Positions 1 to 9,180 of a stretch of DNA of 64,000 nucleotides are shown here, one piece after another. The DNA comes from Streptomyces barringtoniae (lineage in GTDB: Bacteria; Actinomycetota; Actinomycetes; Streptomycetales; Streptomycetaceae). The position numbers and the translations under genes were made by a program. The stretch spans positions 48,395 to 112,394 of the forward strand of contig NZ_JAJHNP010000029.1 in assembly GCF_020819595.1 (NCBI RefSeq), written 5' to 3'. The first letter of the stretch is position 1, and each line of letters starts with the position of its first letter. Below the pieces are notes generated by a model that saw only the letters and a list, made by a program, of their open reading frames with translations, did not search any database and was not told where the DNA came from.

Positions 1-1860
1 CTCGTCGGTGGTGCCGGTCGCGGTGATGGTGACGTGGATGCGGCCGTCGTCGGCGGGGCGGGAGACGAAGAGGTCGCGCTCCGGGAGGTGGGCCCGCAGG
101 CGTGCGGTGACACCCGGCTCCTGGCCGGCCTCTAGGGCCCGGCGCGGCGCCGACTCACTGCCGGTGGTGGAGAGTTCGATCCGGCCGGGGCCGAAGTCGT
201 GGGTGCCGTCGTCGCCGGGGAGGGTGAAGTTGATGCTCACCGAGCCACCGGCCTCGACGTAGCTGAACTCCGCACGGCGGGGCGTGGCGCCGTCCGTGTC
301 GTAGTCGACGCGCATGCCGGTGAGCTTGGACCCGGTGAGCGGCCAGTCGGTGTAGCGGACGACGCGGCCGGTCCCGTCGTAGACCGGTTTGAGCGGGGCG
401 GTGGCGCCGAACGGCGTCCCGGTGACCCGCATGGCCTGGGCATCGAGCAGTGCGAGGGGTGCACCGAGGTCGACGTTGGCCCAGGCGGAGTAGAGGCCGT
501 CACCCAGTCGCGGGTCGAGCGCGGTGAGCAGCCCGGCGCCGAGGTCGGAGCCGGGGGCGTAGCTGCGCTCCGGATCGCGGGAGAGGGCGCGGGCGTCCGA
601 GGGGAGGCCGGCCGGCGGGGTGCGCAGGGCGGAGAGCAGCGGGCCGAGCCCGGAGAGGGCCGGGTCGATCGCATCGGCGGGGCAGTCCCCCGGCTCGCTG
701 CCGGGAGCCCCGGAGGCCGACGCCGCGCCTGGCAGGGCCGCCGCCGCGGTGGTGTGTGTGCCCGTACCGGCGGCGGGCTGCGGCGGTTGGAGGCCGAGGG
801 CCTGCGCGCGCAGCCGGGTCAGTTCGGTGTCCAGGGCCTCGAACCAGTCGGAGACGTCCCGGTAGTCCTGTCCGTAGGCCTTGGCCTCGCGCAGCCGGGC
901 GAGGGTCCGGGTCAGCCGGTCGGCGAGCTTCGGCGGGGTGTCGAGGGTGTCCAGCTCGCCGCGGAGCGGGGCCAGCACCTGGTCGTCGAAGTCGCGGACG
1001 ATACGGCTGTGTTCGGGCCACGGGTTGGGGTTGTGCTCTCCCTCTTCGGTGATCCAGCGGGTGAGCTCGGCCTTGATGCCCTGGAGGGACGGCAGCGAGG
1101 CCTCTGGCAGGCCGATGGCCGTGGTGCCGCTCTCCCGGTCGACGCTGACGCCGGGGACCGTGAGCAGTACCCGCTGGCTGCGGTCGGCGGCGCGGTCGGC
1201 GCTGAAGATGAAGAGCAGCTGGTCGCCCTGTCTGATGTTGTTGGTCGTCCCGGCGGCGAACAGCCTGCTGCGCTTGGCGAGTTGGGCCGCCGACAGCTGG
1301 TAGGGGCGGCGCTGGAGCACCTTGAGTTCGTTCCAGGACCAGCGGGCGGTGAGGTCCTCGACGGTCTCGAAGGACTGCGGTTCCTCGCCCTGGCCCGGGA
1401 CGCTCTGCGAGCGCGTGCCGCGCGGGACGACGACCGTGGGCTCCTGGCCGCTGCGCGGATCGCGGTCCACGGTGTACGCCAGATAGGTCTCGGCGGCGAC
1501 GCCCGGACGGGGCTTGTGGCCGACCAGGCCGCCGAGCAGGGCGAGCGAGCCCTCCTCGGTGGCGGTGCGCAGATAGCCCTCGTTGGCGATCCGCTCCGAG
1601 TAGAAGGTGAGCACGTCGCCGACCACCGCGGCGGCGTCGACCAGCGCGACCGCCGGGTCGTCCGGGGTGCGCACGGTGAGGCCCCGCAGGGCGGGGTAGG
1701 CCGGGCCGGAGAGCCGGTCGAGCATCGCCGAGAGGAAGCGCCCGTACTCCCCCACCCGGTAGCGGACCGCGTCCAGGCCGGGCGGGTTGAACACCTCGAC
1801 CGGCGTCGCCGGGTCGGCTCCGCCGCGATCGCAACCGCATTTGCACGGGTTGCCGGTCAT
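1..1860 (-). CDS. eCIS baseplate wedge protein, Afp12-like (3' end outside window)
   Basis: The reading frame starts at ATG 1860 and stays open to the window edge, giving the first 620 residues. It overlaps the stop of the baseplate-J gene in an ATGA junction, so it is read next in the operon. The N-terminus carries a Cys-rich CKCGCD motif and then the pattern DDPAVALVDAAAVVGDVLTFYSERIANEGYLRTA split over two stretches, which resembles the region of Afp11/Afp12 and other putative baseplate proteins that contains a 'DxGxALxxLxAxxxDxLxxYxxRxxxExYL' signature. Such proteins build the wedge that joins hub and sheath. The middle is Ala/Pro-rich (about residues 350 to 400). No domain of known enzymatic function is seen. 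The family assignment comes from position after Afp11 and from this shared signature; the missing C-terminus prevents a length comparison. Confidence 0.75.
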   Translation of the reverse strand, partial: MTGNPCKCGCDRGGADPATPVEVFNPPGLDAVRYRVGEYGRFLSAMLDRLSGPAYPALRGLTVRTPDDPAVALVDAAAVVGDVLTFYSERIANEGYLRTATEEGSLALLGGLVGHKPRPGVAAETYLAYTVDRDPRSGQEPTVVVPRGTRSQSVPGQGEEPQSFETVEDLTARWSWNELKVLQRRPYQLSAAQLAKRSRLFAAGTTNNIRQGDQLLFIFSADRAADRSQRVLLTVPGVSVDRESGTTAIGLPEASLPSLQGIKAELTRWITEEGEHNPNPWPEHSRIVRDFDDQVLAPLRGELDTLDTPPKLADRLTRTLARLREAKAYGQDYRDVSDWFEALDTELTRLRAQALGLQPPQPAAGTGTHTTAAAALPGAASASGAPGSEPGDCPADAIDPALSGLGPLLSALRTPPAGLPSDARALSRDPERSYAPGSDLGAGLLTALDPRLGDGLYSAWANVDLGAPLALLDAQAMRVTGTPFGATAPLKPVYDGTGRVVRYTDWPLTGSKLTGMRVDYDTDGATPRRAEFSYVEAGGSVSINFTLPGDDGTHDFGPGRIELSTTGSESAPRRALEAGQEPGVTARLRAHLPERDLFVSRPADDGRIHVTITATGTTDE

Positions 1861-4800
1861 CGGCCACCTCCGATCTCGATGGTGAGCCGGCCGTTCTCGG
1901 GCCGGGCGGAGTCGTTGTCGCAAGCGGCGACCTCGAGCGCGCCGACCGGCAGGAACCCGGCCGCCAACTCGCCCTGGTCGGTCCGGAAGAGGCGCCGCAG
2001 CCGCGTCACCTTGGCGCTGAGCACCCCGGGTACGGCCGCCACGGCGGCGACCAGGCGGCTGACCCGCACCGGCTCGCCGAAGGTCAGCGCGTCCGGGTGG
2101 AAGAAGCCGAGCCTGCCGTCGGGCAGCCGGCGGTTGCCCAGCACCCGGCGCACCTCGGCCAGCACGTGGCCGAGCTGGTGGGCCGGGTCCGCGCAGACCG
2201 ACAGCGCGAGGTCGACCGAGGCCTGGAGCGCGGGGCGCACCACCAGTTCGTGGCCGATGCGGCGGTACGGCAGCAGGTTGTGCTCGACGGCCTGCAGCAG
2301 TGCCTCGCCGGGCTCGGGGAAGTCGACGGCTCCGGCGGGCCCTCCCGCCACCGTGGCTCCTGGGCGCTGCACCGCCTCGACGGCCACGTGCATCTCCTGG
2401 CCGCTGCCGGTCCAGCGCAGTTCGGCGGCGGCCCGGCGCACGCCCGGGACCTGTGCGGCCAGGGCCGCGTAGTCGCCGGGGGTGATGGCGCGCCTGAGCT
2501 CGCGGTGCGGGGCGAGCGGGGCGAGCCGGCGGACCTCGTCGACCGCCTCGGGCTCGGTGCCGCCGACGGCGGGGAGCGGGTTGCGGACCGCCGTGACCGC
2601 CTCGAAGGCGGCTCGGCGGGAACGCGCGCCGCGGCCGTTGTCGTCGCTGCCGCGGCAGACGACGAGGTGGTTGATCGCCTCGGCGCCGACGTTGCCCGAT
2701 GCGCCGTTGCCGACGCGGTAGGCGACCTCCAGCGTGGCGCCGGGCGGGGGCGGCGCGCCGTGCTTGCCGTCGCCGAAGCGCAGGGCAAGGCGTCCGTCGT
2801 CCTCGACCTCGCCGACCACGTGGTGGCCGCGCGGGCCGTCGGCGAGCAGGTCGCGGCGGGGAGTCCACACTCCGTCGCCGGCCTGGGCGCGGACGGCCGG
2901 CAGTGCGGTGCGCGGGTCCTGGCGCAGGGCGTCGGCGGCCGGTCCGGCGAGGACCGGGTCGCCCGGTTCCAGCTCGGCGGCGTAGCGCTCGCCCCAGCTC
3001 TGGGCGATCTCCCAGGCCACGTAGCGGTTGAGCACCGTGCCCGCGTGGGCGCGGGCGGTGAGCACCTCCAGGCGGCGGAGCTTGCCGGCGAGGAGGCGGG
3101 TCCGGCGGTCGTAGAGCTCGCGCAGGGCCCGGCCGGGGTGTTCGTCGATGCGCAGGCGCTGGATCGTACGGGCGCCGAAGACCACGGTCAGCTCGTCGAC
3201 CTCGCCCTCGGTGGGCGGCTCGCCCTCCTCGGCGCGGCGCCACAGCTGTTCGATCCGCTCGCGCAGCCGGGTGGGTATGGCTGCCAGACGGGCGGCCTGG
3301 CCCGCGGCGACACGAGCGGGGTCGGGGTAGGGGGTGGCCTGGGTGACGGGGGTGTGGCGCAGGAGCGGGCGGAAGCGGGGGGCGATCGCCGGGTAGGTGG
3401 ACTGGGCGAGGAGCGTCTCCAGGGCCGTGGCCTGGGCTTCGGCGGTGGAGGGCTGGACGCGTTCCTCGACGGTGGTGCCGGGGGCGAGGACGACGGATAT
3501 GCCTGCGCGGGCGACGGCGGCCGCGCCCAGGAGCGGTTCCAGCTCGCGCACCTGGTCCGGCGTCATCGGACGCCCGCGGCGGGTCTGGTCGAGCAGGGCG
3601 TGGACCGCCTCGCCGGCGGGGCTGCCCTGGGTGCGCTCGTCGGAGCAGCCGAAGGCGGCGGGGCCGCACGGCCTGAGTTCGGCGGGCGCGGGCGGGACGG
3701 CGAAGCGCTCGGGGGCGCCGTTGCAGAAGGTCAGCGAACGGCCGTGGTCGACCAGGACGGCGTTGCCGCGGGCGACGCTGACGTCCGTGATGAGTGCGCA
3801 GTCGAGTCCGCCGCGTGCGGACAGGCACAACGGGAAGGTCAGGGCGTCGCCCTGGCTCCACGTCACCTCCAGGACGGGCTGCTCGTAGAGCTCGTCCTCA
3901 CCGGGCGTGACCGAGGCGAGGCGGACGACCTGGCGGTGCGTCGGGTCGGCGCCGGCGGGCGTTCCGGTGCGCGGGCCGAGGACCTCCTCCAGGACGAGCA
4001 GATCGCCGGGCCTGAGCTTGAGCCCACGCTTCGGGGTGTCCATGAGCGTCGCCGAGGTGGCGCCCCTGGGCAGGACGCACTCCTCCTCACCCCAGGTCCA
4101 GAAGCGGATCTCGTTGTGCTCGGGGCGGAGAGCGAGATCGGCACCTGGGTTCAGCGGTTCGAAGACCTCCAGGCCGACGGGCAGGTCGGCGAGGGCGTCC
4201 AGGTCCTCGTCGGCGACGACCGTGCCGAAGTCGGGGCGCTCCTGCGGGCCGAGACGCGACACGTCGATGGCCGCGAAGCGGAACTCGCCTTTGGGAAGCG
4301 TCAGTTGGCGGTCCGTCTGAAGCGCCACGACCGTGCGGGCGTTGCAGCCGTCGTGCATCGCGTAGTCGATCAGGCGGACGTGACGGCGGACCGAGACCCG
4401 GCGGCGGGCCGTGGCGAGATACGCCTCGGTGGCCACCGCGTCCTGATGGTAGGAGAGTTGGTCGCCCGTGTAGGCCAGCAGTTCGACCAGGGCCGTGCCG
4501 ACGTCCGGGGCGTGGCGCTCGACCCAGCCGGGTGCGGTCAGGCTCATCCGGTCCAGGATCAGGCGGCGCAGGCTGTCGTAGTCGCGCGCGGTGTAGTCGA
4601 TGACCGGGTGGCGGGCGTAGCGCGGGGCGCAGTCCTCCTCGTCCTCCCCGCAGTCGTACGGGCTGGGCCCGCCCTGGGTGAAGGCGAACTCGGCGGCGGC
4701 GTACCGGACGTCGAAGCCCCGGCGCGGCTGCGTCCCCGGCCGGCCGAAGGCGTCGGTCTCGACGACGCGGAGGCGGTAGGGCGACGTGTCCCCCGCCTTG

Positions 4801-5060
4801 TCCAGGGTGACGAACATCCGGTCGTCGAGCTCGGGGTCGTCCTCGCGGACGATCTCGACCGCCAGGGCGTGGATGTCCCGGATGCGGCGGCCGCCCTCGA
4901 TGCGGATGTGGTGGTGTGACAGGTGGTTCGGTGCCTTGCCGAGGAAGGTGACGACGAGCGTACGGCCGTCGTCGCTCGCCTCCACCTCGTCCACGCCGTG
5001 CAGACGCGCGGCACGCACGGCTCCGCGGCGCTGGTCGGTTCGGCAGTCTGCGCTGCTCAC
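1857..5060 (-). CDS. eCIS baseplate J-family protein (Afp11-like wedge)
   Basis: A 1067-residue protein starting at GTG 5060, which overlaps the stop of the gp25-type gene as GTGA; the longer open frame upstream overlaps that gene and is rejected. Residues about 140 to 230 contain IDYTARDYDSLRRLILDRM followed by PDVGTALVELLAYTGDQLSY and a run of HQDAVATEAYL, the typical start of Afp11/putative baseplate assembly proteins. The C-terminal third has the baseplate-J pattern: a valine-rich block ending GVRRAAAELRW and a later PGVLSAKVTRLRRLF. In Afp/PVC particles this is the largest wedge component and connects the spike/hub complex to the first sheath ring. The Asp/Cys-rich stretch CGEDEEDC (about residue 120) is unusual. 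Stop and next start overlap (ATGA), indicating coupled translation. Confidence 0.88.
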   Translation of the reverse strand: MSSADCRTDQRRGAVRAARLHGVDEVEASDDGRTLVVTFLGKAPNHLSHHHIRIEGGRRIRDIHALAVEIVREDDPELDDRMFVTLDKAGDTSPYRLRVVETDAFGRPGTQPRRGFDVRYAAAEFAFTQGGPSPYDCGEDEEDCAPRYARHPVIDYTARDYDSLRRLILDRMSLTAPGWVERHAPDVGTALVELLAYTGDQLSYHQDAVATEAYLATARRRVSVRRHVRLIDYAMHDGCNARTVVALQTDRQLTLPKGEFRFAAIDVSRLGPQERPDFGTVVADEDLDALADLPVGLEVFEPLNPGADLALRPEHNEIRFWTWGEEECVLPRGATSATLMDTPKRGLKLRPGDLLVLEEVLGPRTGTPAGADPTHRQVVRLASVTPGEDELYEQPVLEVTWSQGDALTFPLCLSARGGLDCALITDVSVARGNAVLVDHGRSLTFCNGAPERFAVPPAPAELRPCGPAAFGCSDERTQGSPAGEAVHALLDQTRRGRPMTPDQVRELEPLLGAAAVARAGISVVLAPGTTVEERVQPSTAEAQATALETLLAQSTYPAIAPRFRPLLRHTPVTQATPYPDPARVAAGQAARLAAIPTRLRERIEQLWRRAEEGEPPTEGEVDELTVVFGARTIQRLRIDEHPGRALRELYDRRTRLLAGKLRRLEVLTARAHAGTVLNRYVAWEIAQSWGERYAAELEPGDPVLAGPAADALRQDPRTALPAVRAQAGDGVWTPRRDLLADGPRGHHVVGEVEDDGRLALRFGDGKHGAPPPPGATLEVAYRVGNGASGNVGAEAINHLVVCRGSDDNGRGARSRRAAFEAVTAVRNPLPAVGGTEPEAVDEVRRLAPLAPHRELRRAITPGDYAALAAQVPGVRRAAAELRWTGSGQEMHVAVEAVQRPGATVAGGPAGAVDFPEPGEALLQAVEHNLLPYRRIGHELVVRPALQASVDLALSVCADPAHQLGHVLAEVRRVLGNRRLPDGRLGFFHPDALTFGEPVRVSRLVAAVAAVPGVLSAKVTRLRRLFRTDQGELAAGFLPVGALEVAACDNDSARPENGRLTIEIGGGR

Positions 5061-5530
5061 GCGGCTCCCCCGCTCCCCTCGAACACGTCGGTACGGCGCG
5101 TCCCGGTGCGCCGGACCGTATAGGCAAGGTGCACCCGCACCACGTTCTCCTCGCTGACCACGTCGAGCGCGTCCACCTCGATCACGTCGCCGAGCCAGCG
5201 TTGCAGGGCGGCCTGGACGGACAGCTGGAGCGCCGAGGCCAGCTCGGGGCTGTTGGGCGCGAAGACCAGGTCGAGCAGCCCGCAGCCGAAGTCTGGGCGC
5301 ATGACCCGCTCCCCCGGGCTGGTGAAGAGCAGCTGCTCGATCATGTCCCGCACGTGCCCGTCGTAGTCGGTGCCCGCGGTGCGGCCGCGGCTGTCGACAT
5401 GGAAGGGGAAGGCGATGTCCGTGCGGGACGGGTACGGCTGCGGAGCGGGCAGCTGGATGACGCGCTCGGCGTGGATTCCGGCCGGGGCGGCCGCGCCCGC
5501 TGCCGCGGTCCGGCGGTTGCGCGGGCTCAT
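5057..5530 (-). CDS. gp25-like baseplate lysozyme-fold protein (Afp9-like)
   Basis: A 157-residue protein, start ATG 5530 in an ATGA overlap with the PAAR-like gene. It contains the gp25/W family core: IAFPFHVDSRGRTAGTDYDG, then VRDMIEQLLFTSPGERVMRP, DFGCGLLDLVFAPNSPE and the beta-strand pairs that follow. This family is named after T4 lysozyme-like gp25 but is structural: it sits at the wedge core and nucleates sheath polymerisation. The size fits (usually 130 to 160 aa). The first 30 residues are Ala-rich and probably flexible. Confidence 0.9.
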   Translation of the reverse strand: MSPRNRRTAAAGAAAPAGIHAERVIQLPAPQPYPSRTDIAFPFHVDSRGRTAGTDYDGHVRDMIEQLLFTSPGERVMRPDFGCGLLDLVFAPNSPELASALQLSVQAALQRWLGDVIEVDALDVVSEENVVRVHLAYTVRRTGTRRTDVFEGSGGAA

Positions 5531-5859
5531 CGTCCCACCACCCGCTGCTGCACGATCGTGACGTTCGGCGGGCCCTGCGGCGCGCCGGCGGCCGTGTTGC
5601 AGAGCGCCGTCGAGTCCTGGAGCAGGGCGGGCGAGCCGTTGATGCGGATGCGTGCGGAGGCCCCCGTCCAGCGGATCGTCGTGCAGGGGTGGGGATATCC
5701 ACCGGCGGTGAAGGTGCAGCCGGTCACCGTGTGGACGTCGGCCTCGGTGGCGGCCGGGCTGCCGTCGACGAGCACCCGCGACTGGGCGGGCAGGACGTTC
5801 GCCTGACCGCCGTGCGGGCACATCACCGTGGCACCGATGGTGACAAGATTTCCGGACAC
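5527..5859 (-). CDS. PAAR-like spike-tip protein
   Basis: A 110-residue protein with a GTG start at 5859. It begins SGNLVTIGATVMCPHGG and has scattered Cys/His residues (MCPH, GCTF, HPCT, ALCN) that could bind one metal ion, as expected for PAAR-type cones. Gly/Ala-rich short beta repeats and the position directly after the OB-fold spike gene support the role of a membrane-piercing tip at the end of the inner tube. It is more divergent than a canonical PAAR protein, so the call leans on context. It overlaps the gp25-type gene by 4 bases. Confidence 0.75.
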   Translation of the reverse strand: MSGNLVTIGATVMCPHGGQANVLPAQSRVLVDGSPAATEADVHTVTGCTFTAGGYPHPCTTIRWTGASARIRINGSPALLQDSTALCNTAAGAPQGPPNVTIVQQRVVGR

Positions 5860-5886
5860 GTGAACTTGGCCTTCCCCCGTCGGAAT

Positions 5887-6399
5887 TCAGGTGACGCTGA
5901 GCGCGTCGTTGTTGATGGTCACGGTCGGCCCCACCAGGGAGATCACCGCACCCTGACCGTTGCTGATGTGCACCCCCGTGTCGTCGATGACGATCGACGC
6001 GCCGGAGGGGTGCTTGAGGGTGATGCCCTTGCCGCCGGGCTCGTCGGAGAGGACGATCTGGCGCAGGCCGGGCGTCTGGAGCACCACGTTCGGGTTGTTG
6101 GTGGCGGTGACCGCGTCCTCGGGCACCTCGTGCGCCGCCCCGTACCAGCACCCCGTCCAGATCGGGTAGCTGGGGTCGCCCTGCTCGAACTCCACCCACA
6201 CGCCCGAGCCCACCGGCGGCAGATGGAACTGCCCCATCCCGGGGCCGGCCAGCGGGAAGCACGGCATGGCCCAGGTCGAGGGCACGTCGCCGAGCACGTC
6301 CGGGACCTGGACCTGCAGTCGGCCCACGCCCATGGGGTCGGCATTGCTCACCACGGTGCCCCGGTACTTGCCGAGGTAGCGGGTGGGTTCAGCAGCCAT
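5887..6399 (-). CDS. gp5/VgrG OB-fold spike protein
   Basis: A 170-residue protein beginning with YLGKYRGTVVSNADPMGVGR and continuing QVQVPDVLG, the classic gp5/Vgr-type OB-fold start. It also has VGSGVWVEFEQGDPSYPIWTG, typical of the OB-fold 'gp5_OB' domain. Residues about 130 to 170 (GITLKHPSGASIVIDDTGVH, then IS and later VTINN) are the beginning of a triple-stranded beta-helix needle. It is short because the hub domain is encoded separately by the preceding gene (381 aa); together they correspond to Afp8/VgrG. It probably forms the trimeric spike that holds the PAAR-like tip. Confidence 0.9.
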   Translation of the reverse strand: MAAEPTRYLGKYRGTVVSNADPMGVGRLQVQVPDVLGDVPSTWAMPCFPLAGPGMGQFHLPPVGSGVWVEFEQGDPSYPIWTGCWYGAAHEVPEDAVTATNNPNVVLQTPGLRQIVLSDEPGGKGITLKHPSGASIVIDDTGVHISNGQGAVISLVGPTVTINNDALSVT

Positions 6400-6409
6400 T
6401 CTCTGTCTC

Positions 6410-7555
6410 CTAGGGGACGACCGTCGGCTCGAGCGCGATCAGCCCCTCGCGAGCAAGGGTGAAGTTCTGCGTGTACGAGCCCCGTTGCAGGTTGTGGGTC
6501 ACGGACTTGACGTAGTACCGGCCGTCGTAGGTGATGCCGGCGCCGCGGACGCCGACCAACTCCCGGGCGCGCAACAGGTATCCGTACCGGACGACATCCA
6601 GCTGGCCGGAGCCGGTGACGGCGTCGGCGGACTCCGCCGCCTTGGCGAGCGCCTCGGCGATGCCCTGCCCGCTGTCCTTCTTGGCGGTGTCCGCGATCAC
6701 CGTCTTCTTCAGCGCGGGCGCCGGCCGCTGGGCCAGCTGCGGCCGCAGGATGCTCACTTCGGGCACGGGCAGGACGGAGGAGACGCGGGTGGCCGGCAGC
6801 TGAATACGCGCCTCCGGCTGCTCCCGTGCCGTGCCGTCGAAGGCGAAGGTCAGCTGGTCGACGTTGGACAGTCCGTCCATGTTGACGTTCAGCGCGTGCT
6901 GCGGCTCTCCGAGGCGGACCTCCGGCCCCCAGTAGGCGCGGCTCTGCCCGGGGACGGGGCCGGGGTCGAGGTAGAAGGCGTAACCGTTGGCCTGCGCCAG
7001 CTGGTTGACGTAGGCGAGGTCGGTCCCCTTCTGGAAGTCCACACGCTGCGTCGGCATCGGCGTCTGCGGGATCAGCTCCGGGACGACCAGCGGGGTGATC
7101 CCGTACTGCGCGTACTGGGCGATGATCGCGTGCACGCGGGCGGCCGGGGACATCGCCGGGTACGGGACGGCGGCGCGCTCCTCCAGGTCCATCAGGACGG
7201 TGAGATCCTCGCCGGTGACGGTGAGCGTCGACTGGCCGGGCTGGTTGGAGATCCCGACCTCCTGACGAATGATCACACCGTCCATGAGTACGGTGGGAGT
7301 GCCCTGGACCGTGACCGTGAGGATGACGCGCGTCTTGGGATCGAAGTGGCCGCCGGGCAGCAGACTGTTGCTGATCAGGCTGTCCTTCGCCAGGTCGAAT
7401 GCCAGCTGGAAGCCGCTGCGCTGCCCCGACGCCACCGTCACCTGCACGGACAGCAGCGAGTCCGCGACCTCCTGCGCGACGGGCACGGCCAGCTGCGGGC
7501 CCATCATCAGCGTCAGATGGATCGGCCCGGTCGTGATCGGACCGTACTCAGCCAT
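6410..7555 (-). CDS. hub protein (gpD/VgrG N-terminal type)
   Basis: A 381-residue protein that overlaps the LysM gene by 8 bases and ends 10 bases before the spike gene. It has a gpD/late-control hub layout: an N-terminal beta barrel, the segment QSTLTVTGEDLTVLMDLEER, a helical stretch with VHAIIAQYAQYGI, and the highly characteristic VDFQKGTDLAYVNQLAQANG followed by YAFYLDPG, equivalent to the 'F..RL....G..F' motif of phage hub proteins. The C-terminus (VRYGYLLRARELVGVRGAG, then YYVKSVTHNLQRGSYTQNF) is the second barrel. The role is the trimeric adaptor between the hexameric tube and the spike. Confidence 0.88.
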   Translation of the reverse strand: MAEYGPITTGPIHLTLMMGPQLAVPVAQEVADSLLSVQVTVASGQRSGFQLAFDLAKDSLISNSLLPGGHFDPKTRVILTVTVQGTPTVLMDGVIIRQEVGISNQPGQSTLTVTGEDLTVLMDLEERAAVPYPAMSPAARVHAIIAQYAQYGITPLVVPELIPQTPMPTQRVDFQKGTDLAYVNQLAQANGYAFYLDPGPVPGQSRAYWGPEVRLGEPQHALNVNMDGLSNVDQLTFAFDGTAREQPEARIQLPATRVSSVLPVPEVSILRPQLAQRPAPALKKTVIADTAKKDSGQGIAEALAKAAESADAVTGSGQLDVVRYGYLLRARELVGVRGAGITYDGRYYVKSVTHNLQRGSYTQNFTLAREGLIALEPTVVP

Positions 7556-7913
7556 TCGCCCCTCCGGGCACGCCCGAGGGGAGCGTGATGCGGATCCGAC
7601 GGCCCGGCTCGCTGGTCAACTCCCGTGGATCCAGTACGGGGTTGGCGTCCGCGATCCGCCACCACTGCTCGGCGTTGCCCAGGTAGCGGGCGCCGAGGAG
7701 GTCGGGGCGGTCGCCGGTGCTGACGGTGTGGGTGGTCAGGTCCGCCATGCCCTCCGGGGCGGGGAGGAGGCGGCGACGCAGATAAGTGACTTCGTGGCCG
7801 TCCGCTTCCGTGAACCGGGCGGTGCCCAGCCCGTAGTAGCGGCTCGACCGCGGATAGGCGGTGGTCGCCTGTGCGAGCGCGACCGCGTCCAGCGGGTTCT
7901 CCAGCGACGCCAT
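7548..7913 (-). CDS. LysM-domain tail protein (Afp7/gp53-type)
   Basis: A 121-residue protein. The middle (LTTHTVSTGDRPDLLGARYL followed by GNAEQWWRIADANPVLDP) is a LysM module of the kind found in phage tail gpX/gp53 and Afp7 proteins, which mediate protein contacts in the baseplate and not wall binding. The N-terminus YPRSSRYYGLGTARF is typical of small LysM tail proteins. It begins 5 bases after the preceding gene and overlaps the hub gene by 8 bases. Confidence 0.85.
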   Translation of the reverse strand: MASLENPLDAVALAQATTAYPRSSRYYGLGTARFTEADGHEVTYLRRRLLPAPEGMADLTTHTVSTGDRPDLLGARYLGNAEQWWRIADANPVLDPRELTSEPGRRIRITLPSGVPGGANG

Positions 7914-7918
7914 GGTGA

Positions 7919-8578
7919 TCAGACCCCTCCCAGTCCGCTTCCGCTGAGACCCAGCGCGCTGAGCCGCCGGGTCGCGGCGGGACCTGCCAGCCGCTCCTTC
8001 TGCGCCAGGTACGCGAGGTAGAGCTCGTACCCCCGGTTACTGACGGGCAGGTCACTGACCGTCAGAACACGCAGGGTGATCGCCACTTGAGCCCTGATCG
8101 GATTCAGGTCGACGTCGAACGCCTCCTCGGTGATCGAGAACTCCGTGAGCCTGACGGGTACGACCCGCTTGTTGCCCCACGTGAAGAGCGTCAGCGGGGC
8201 CTCGACCGGGGTGATCTCCAACGTGCCGCGGGCCGCGAGCGCCTCGAGCTGGCGCAGGCTGGCGCTCGACGGGCTCACCAGCATCTCCAGCACGGCGAGC
8301 TGCGGATGGATCCCGTTCGGCGCCGCCACGTCCAACTGGTCGGTCGCGTCGATCTCCGCGGTCAACTTCCACGTCTCAACGGCCGGCCCCTTGAGCCGCA
8401 ACGCCTCGGTCCGGTCCCCCGACTGGTTGTCCGCCCCGGCCGCCTGCGGCGCGATGCTCCGCTCCAGGCTGTCCGGGTTGAACTGGAGAACGATGATCTC
8501 CTTGGGCGTTCCGCGCTGGGGGTCGACGATGACCAGGCCGGAGCGGATGGGTTTGGGTATGTCTGCGTAGGTGGTCAT
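7919..8578 (-). CDS. CIS tube-initiator/adaptor protein (Afp7 N-terminal type)
   Basis: A 219-residue protein. It contains IIVLQFNPDSLERSIAPQ and ETWKLTAEIDATDQLD, then PLTLFTWGNKRVVPVRLTEF and SITEEAFDVDLNPIRAQVAI. This 'FNP..L..... W....V.P......E..FD..LNP..A' pattern is that of the contractile-injection-system tube/peptidoglycan-binding adaptor proteins found upstream of LysM tail proteins. In Afp these two parts occur in one protein; here they are two genes. It probably forms the ring between inner tube and hub. Its ATG overlaps the stop of the upstream 201-aa gene (ATGA). Confidence 0.8.
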   Translation of the reverse strand: MTTYADIPKPIRSGLVIVDPQRGTPKEIIVLQFNPDSLERSIAPQAAGADNQSGDRTEALRLKGPAVETWKLTAEIDATDQLDVAAPNGIHPQLAVLEMLVSPSSASLRQLEALAARGTLEITPVEAPLTLFTWGNKRVVPVRLTEFSITEEAFDVDLNPIRAQVAITLRVLTVSDLPVSNRGYELYLAYLAQKERLAGPAATRRLSALGLSGSGLGGV

Positions 8579-9180
8579 GCCTCGGGGATCTCCTCTTGTT
8601 CAAACCCCTCCAACACCTGCCGCGCAGTCAGCCCCAGTCGCTCGTTGGAGGACGCTGACAGGAACTCTTGCAGCACGGCACGGAATTCTGGCCAGGGCGC
8701 GTAGGAAACAGCCCAGATCGCAGCCTCCTGCAACACCGGGTCGGTACCGAACAGAAGAGACCGGACCCTGCTGAACAGACCCTCGTCGAAGTCGCCCGGA
8801 GCTCCGATGCCGGCCCGGATCAGAGCTCGTGCCGTATCCATGGAATCGGCTGCTGCATCGACTGCGTTCAGCAGATCCTCGAAGGTGCTGAACGGGATTT
8901 GACTCTTCACGAGTTCGACCGCTGCTTCGACGGCATCACGAGAGTCGCCCGAGACACACACAGCAGCACTGCCTGAGACGTCATCGACCAGGAAGTGCAG
9001 GATGAGTCCGGGTCCAGCCATCCACTGCACCTCGTAGGGGACACCCCGGTCAGGATCGGCCGGGATCTCACCCCGACACGGCCAGCCCAGTGACTCTGCG
9101 CAGCGTTCTGCCTGATCCTCTGCTTCGGTCGGACCGGCCTGACAGATCAGGTTACGGGACCGGTAACGGCCGCTAGTCAT
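8575..9180 (-). CDS. unrecognised 201-aa protein, candidate immunity partner of the DUF4157 effector
   Basis: No family is recognised. Start ATG 9180 lies inside the last codons of the DUF4157 gene (8-base overlap) and the stop overlaps the next structural gene (ATGA). Residues 1 to about 100 look like a small alpha/beta domain (EVQWMAGPGLILHFLVDDVS), and residues about 105 to 195 are helical with a HEAT-like cadence (PVLQEAAIWAVSYAPWPEFR). It is acidic and lacks a signal peptide. By eye the gene uses more A/T than its structural neighbours. Size, overlap with a candidate toxin and the foreign-looking composition fit an immunity protein; no structural eCIS counterpart is known to me at this position. 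It could instead be an effector-loading chaperone. Confidence 0.5.
   Translation of the reverse strand: MTSGRYRSRNLICQAGPTEAEDQAERCAESLGWPCRGEIPADPDRGVPYEVQWMAGPGLILHFLVDDVSGSAAVCVSGDSRDAVEAAVELVKSQIPFSTFEDLLNAVDAAADSMDTARALIRAGIGAPGDFDEGLFSRVRSLLFGTDPVLQEAAIWAVSYAPWPEFRAVLQEFLSASSNERLGLTARQVLEGFEQEEIPEA

Noticed and set aside
199..4919. Long plus-strand open frames (757 and 940 codons) opposite the baseplate genes
   Set aside because: They mirror the codon periodicity of the true minus-strand genes, lack ribosome-binding sites and family motifs, and have unnatural Val/Gly/Arg-rich composition. High-GC shadows.
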